A stretch of DNA of 64,000 nt from Meconema thalassinum (taxonomy: Eukaryota > Arthropoda > Insecta > Orthoptera > Tettigoniidae), in the NCBI GenBank assembly GCA_946902985.2, contig OX336391.1:75369947-75433946 (forward strand), given 5' to 3'. Position 1 is the first letter of the stretch. Each line of letters opens with the position of its first letter. Of this stretch, positions 60,455-64,000 are shown piece by piece. The position numbers were made by a program, and so were the translations under genes. The notes under the pieces were generated by a model. It saw only the letters and a program-made list of their open reading frames with translations, was not told the DNA's origin and made no database searches.

Positions 60455-60626
60455 CACCTAACCTAACCTAACCTAACCTAACTTTTCCTAACCTAACTTT
60501 ATCCAACTTAATCTAACCTAACCTAACCTAATCTAACCCAAATTCACCTAACCTAGCTTGACTTAACTTCACCTAACCTAACTTGACTTAACTTCTACTA
60601 ACCTAACTTCACCTAACCTAACCTTG
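60455..60626. repeat. CCTAA telomere-like repeat block, left arm
   Basis: Starts with five exact CCTAA units and continues with degenerate CCTAACTTCA and TTGACTTAA variants. CCTAA/TTAGG is the standard insect telomere motif. Confidence 0.9.
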
Positions 60627-61094
60627 CAACTCCCAGATCAAGAATTAAATTCTGGGCATAGTCGAGTTGGAACCCAAAACCCCTGGGATAACATCCAAGT
60701 ATACTTGCACTACACCGCGAGATGGGCAAATTATCATGCAACACAACACAAAAATAAAAGTTTTCTGTAGTGTAACTCATTGGCTGACAACCATAGTTGA
60801 GAATTCAAACCCAAGACCTCAGGACTTTTGTTTTGAATATTATCAGAAATACTATTCCATTTACATTTTGCTGCTGCATATAGTTATAAGAGTTGGCATT
60901 AATAAGGGAGTAAAAGTGAGAGAGATAAAAGTGTGAGCAAAAGTGAGAGCAAATGTGAAAGCAAAACGAGGGAGCAAATATGAGAGCAAAAAGTAGGAGC
61001 AACCATGGCTGGTTGTTGAGACTTTCAAATCAACAACACATGAGTTAAATTTTAGTAAAGAGACTTGGGTAATAATAACAGTGAAAAAAATATT

Positions 61095-61450
61095 CAAGTG
61101 GATTCATTTTTTTAAGGTGGAATTTCCAAAGTTCCGTCAACAATAATAATTACATGAACAGTGGGAAATCAAACACAAGACCTCAGGACTTTTGTTTTCA
61201 ACATTATCAGAAATAATATTCCATTTACATTTTGCTGCTGCTCATAGTTATAAGAGTTGGCATTAATCTGAGAGCAAAAGTGGGAGCAAAAGTGAAAGCA
61301 AACGAGGGTGCAAGCATGGCTGGTTGTTGTGACTTTCATATCAACTAAAACAAATAAATTAAATTTTAGGTAAGTGACCTGGCTAATAATAATTATAATA
61401 ACAATTTTAAAAATTCAATGGGATTGATATTACTCACTTGAAATTATTTT
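61095..61450. other. Central spacer of the palindrome
   Basis: Not part of the perfect inverted arms, but 61160-61440 is a further diverged copy of the arm segment at 60815-61080 (CAAGACCTCAGGACTTTTGT, GTTATAAGAGTTGGCATTAA, CATGGCTGGTTGTTG), in the same direction as the left arm. The centre is therefore asymmetric. Confidence 0.65.
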
Positions 61451-61915
61451 AACTGTTATTATTACCCAAGTCTCTGTACTAAAATTCAATTAATGTGTAT
61501 TAGTTAATTTGAAAGTCTCAACAACCAGACATGGTTGCTCCTACTTTTTGCTCTCATATTTGCTCCCACGTTTTGCTTTCACATTTGCTCTCATTTTTGC
61601 TCACACTTTTATCTCTCTCACTTTTACCCCCATATTAATGCCAACTCTTATAACTATAAGCAGCAGCAAAATGTAAATGGAATAGTATTTCTGATAATGT
61701 TCAAAACAAAAGTCCTGAGGTCTTGGGTTTGAATTCTCAACTATGGTTGTCAGCCAATGAGTTACACTACAGAAAACTTTTATTTTTGTGTTGTGTTGCA
61801 TGATAATTTGCCCATCTCGCGGTGTAGTAGCTAGTATAATTGGATGTTATCCCAGAGGTTTTGGGTTCCAACTCGACTATGCCCAGAACTTAATTCTTGA
61901 TCTGGGAGTTGGAAG

Positions 61916-62092
61916 GTTATGTTAGGTGAAGTTAGGTTAGGTGAAGTTAGGTCAAGTTAGGTTAGGTGAAGTTAGGTCAAGCTAGGGTAGGTGAAGTTGG
62001 GTTAGGTTAGGTGTAGTTAGGTTAGGTTAGGTTAGGTTAGGTTGGATAAAGTTAGGTTAGGAAAAGTTAGGTTAGGTTAGGTTAGGTTAGGT
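61916..62092. repeat. TTAGG telomere-like repeat block, right arm
   Basis: Inverse counterpart of 60455-60626: GGTTAGGTTAGG runs mixed with GTGAAGTTAGGTCAAG variants. Confidence 0.9.
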
Positions 62093-62230
62093 GAGATTGT
62101 TTTAGTAAAACTCCACATTTGCCCTCACTTTTTGCTCCCACTTTTCCACCCATATATGCTCGCACATTAAACTATTGTTCTTATTACCAAGTTGTCTTTA
62201 CTTGAGCTTAGTCTATGCTTGACAGTTGAT

Positions 62231-62803
62231 ATGGAAGTATCAGTGACTAGGTATGGAAACCCTATTGCATTCTATAAAGGATATTCATATATTGTGAAAC
62301 GCTCCAATAAAAGTGGAACTGTTATTTGGCGTTGTTCTAAACAACGTTCAAAACAATGTCGCAGTGAGCTAAAAAAAAAGTAAAAATAGTGTGGTTTTAA
62401 GTGTCAGTGATCATCAATGTAGTGTACGGTACTACATGAAACATTGTTGCTGTCAACAGAAAATCATAAAAATGCTAAAAAGCAAGTGCTACAAAACAAT
62501 ACTACTATTGAAAATAATTCAATGTTCAAAAAACTCTTAACATTATCAAAAGCCACGCAGACTCTACATGGGGACACTGTAGAGGTAGAGGAACAGGAAA
62601 AGGAAGAGGATCAGGAATATTTAACTGGTTTTAGGAATGTTGAGGATAATGTTGAGGATAATTATGGTGATTATAATAATAGTGATATAGGTCATGCTGC
62701 TTATGATTATGATAGTGATAAAGATACGAAACAAGACAATAACGTTTTCATGCCTATTGTTCACCGTCGAAAAAAAAAGATTTACAACCAGCTTTGTTTT
62801 TGA
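62231..62803 (+). pseudogene. FLYWCH zinc-finger gene, right-arm copy (uninterrupted by element 3, frameshifted)
   Basis: ATG at 62231 (MEVSVTRYGNPIAFYKGYSY), FLYWCH landmarks VIWRCSKQ and KQCRSEL, then a stop in an A-run near 62380. The downstream part continues in another frame (62444-62803) with TLSKATQTLHGDTVEVEEQE, EDNVEDNYGDY and a basic C-terminus, HRRKKKIYNQLCF. Both arms lose frame at the same A-rich position, which could mean an ancestral indel, an intron I cannot see or a slippery site. Convergent with the OB-like gene and IAP on minus, only about 290 nt apart. Confidence 0.75.
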
Positions 62804-63091
62804 AACTAATACACACTATCGTAAAGGCAAAGACTTGTATTAAGTGTGCTTTTTATAGTCATAATCATGTATACTCTGCAATGTTAAATATTCTGACTTA
62901 TGTAGAAAATAAAACTACATTGTACCATTAGTTTCAATTATTTACAAACTTTATGTACATTTTTCTTTGGTTTCATGATAATATTTTTAAGACAATACTA
63001 AACACTAAAACATTATTATTCTATACACATATTTTTCTTTCAGTCCATTGTCATGAATTATATCTTCCAGTATTATTTGACATTTTTTTAT

Positions 63092-63376
63092 TTATTTAAT
63101 TAAAACGAACCATGCATCTATTGTTTTTAAAACCTTCATAAATGAAGTGTACAGGTTGTACAGCATTATTGACTTCATCAAGACACTCTCCGACATATCA
63201 TTAAACCGTGTAGGCAGAAATGTCTCAAACTTTTCACATACACAAAGTACACGATCACCATATGCTGTTTTCAATTTCCGAATCTTGATAATGCGGAATG
63301 GAATATGCGTTGGCAATTCGCTGAGCTTCTTTGTCTCTAAGCCACATGTTTGACCCACAGCATTCAAAACATTCAT
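63092..63376 (-). pseudogene. OB-fold-like protein, right-arm copy, 3' frameshift
   Basis: Same protein as 48915-49196 (MNVLNAVGQTCGLETKKLSE), here with tyrosine and glycine where the left copy has a stop (KTAYGDR). One base is missing near 63180 after SESV, so the last ~25 residues are out of frame compared with the left arm. The upstream TTTATAG splice-like signal of the left arm reads TTTATGG here. Confidence 0.6.
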
Positions 63377-63487
63377 TGTAGTATTCCATAAACAAAACAA
63401 TAGCATATCTATTACACTCTAAAACAGCTTTAATAATATTGTGCAATTAGGAATTTTGCGCTATGCATTGCTAATAAATTTTACTAC

Positions 63488-64000
63488 TTATGCAAGTAAT
63501 GCCCTAACTGTAGCAGATACTACTTTTCTGCATATAGCACAAGTTTTAAGTTCTAATGCACACTTGACACAGGCTATCATGTGTCCACAAGGCAAAAACC
63601 CAACACCTAGTTCATCTTGATAACAAATTTTACATAATTGTTGGTCACACTTCTGTATCTGTTCGTGAGACAAGTCTTTTTTTTTCAGCCTCATGTATTT
63701 ACTCCGCGTGTTCTAACTCTAAAGGCACTTTTATATCTTGTGCTGCTATCACGTCTTCTTAACGAATAGTGTTCACAAATACCTGAACTTTAAGCAACAC
63801 CATGTATCTACAGTTAGGTAACCAACGAGCGTGTTGCACAAAAGGGTCATCAGTCATTTGCCAATCCTTTAAAGCAAATCCACAATAAAAACATTTTGTT
63901 TTATCCCCTTCACCAGTATAAAAAATCCTGGTTTACTTAGCTGTTTGGTAAGGTGTTTTAATATTAATGGCGAAACATTTTTATAAGATTCTAAACGTTT
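63488..64000 (-). pseudogene. IAP homologue, right-arm copy, truncated by window edge
   Basis: Minus strand: the RING part (CKICYQDELGVGFLPCGHMI, then CVKCA and TCAICRK) at about 63.5-63.64 kb, and BIR2 (CFYCGFALKDWQMTDDP, WLPNC) at about 63.8-63.9 kb. Here the CFYC segment that is frameshifted in the left copy is intact, but other lesions occur: stops in the linker near 63.70 and 63.76 kb and a T-run indel near 63.92 kb. BIR1 lies outside the window. Confidence 0.88.

Larger units (their letters stand above)
48150..64000. repeat. Large inverted repeat (palindrome), interrupted by element 3
   Basis: The left arm (from at least 48300 to about 61090, minus the 9.86-kb element 3) is the inverse of the right arm (about 61450 to beyond 64000). 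Order in the left arm: IAP, OB-like, convergent FLYWCH, minisatellite, CCTAA block, unique segment. The right arm has the same in mirror order with the insertion site empty. Identity is roughly 95% by eye in non-repetitive parts. The window ends inside the right IAP, so the outer boundary is unknown. The same gene set inverted around a short spacer suggests long terminal or internal inverted repeats of a mobile or viral element, or a locus duplication. Confidence 0.9.

Overview
The window is eukaryotic DNA from a large, repeat-rich arthropod genome, probably an insect. It is AT-rich, with no operons or ribosome binding sites. It is packed with LTR and non-LTR retrotransposons, tRNA-derived SINEs, hAT and Tc1 remnants and foldback repeats, and holds (TTAGG)n-type repeats, the usual arthropod telomere motif. 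I would lean to a large-genome polyneopteran or similar insect, but the sequence does not fix the species. I found no convincing conserved single-copy host gene; nearly everything recognisable belongs to mobile or virus-like elements.

Layout, left to right. 1-2022: the gag end and primer-binding site of a Ty3/gypsy-like element (element 1) that runs off the left edge, followed by a long gene-free stretch that probably holds its LTR. 7.6-8.5 kb: two tRNA-derived SINEs, one with a perfect 16-bp target duplication. 9.6-12.0 kb: a palindromic array of ~250-bp units, then a 1.4-kb tandem-repeat element with hairpin ends. 13.2-14.1 kb: a dispersed repeat with a second copy at 32.4-33.3 kb. 15212-29535: a complete Ty3/gypsy-like element (element 2, sense on minus) with very long (3.9 kb) near-identical LTRs, whose gag and pol frames carry five in-frame stops. 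32.1-41.9 kb: old repeats, a long-TIR element, a Tc1 transposase relic, a hAT-type non-autonomous element with a perfect 8-bp target duplication, and a second tandem-repeat element with hairpin ends. 41.9-44.4 kb: two broken non-LTR reverse transcriptases (RTE-like, then Jockey/CR1-like).

46.7-64.0 kb is the most interesting part. A large inverted repeat (palindrome) carries in each arm a BIR-BIR-RING inhibitor-of-apoptosis (IAP) homologue, a small protein of possible OB-fold type, and a convergent FLYWCH zinc-finger gene. These are followed by a minisatellite, a block of CCTAA/TTAGG telomere-like repeats and a central spacer. A possible small spliced gene lies upstream of the left IAP. The left arm was later split by a complete Ty3/gypsy element (element 3, 49622-59478, sense on minus) that landed inside the FLYWCH gene; the right arm preserves the empty target site. 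Element 3 has open gag and pol frames joined in frame through a single UGA followed by CGG, which matches a known stop-codon readthrough context. The palindrome runs past the right edge, so its identity (endogenous virus, giant transposon or rearranged accessory locus) cannot be settled here.

The two arms carry different disabling mutations in the IAP and OB-like genes, so neither arm alone encodes an intact set. By-eye comparisons of LTRs and arms are approximate; no alignments or searches were run.
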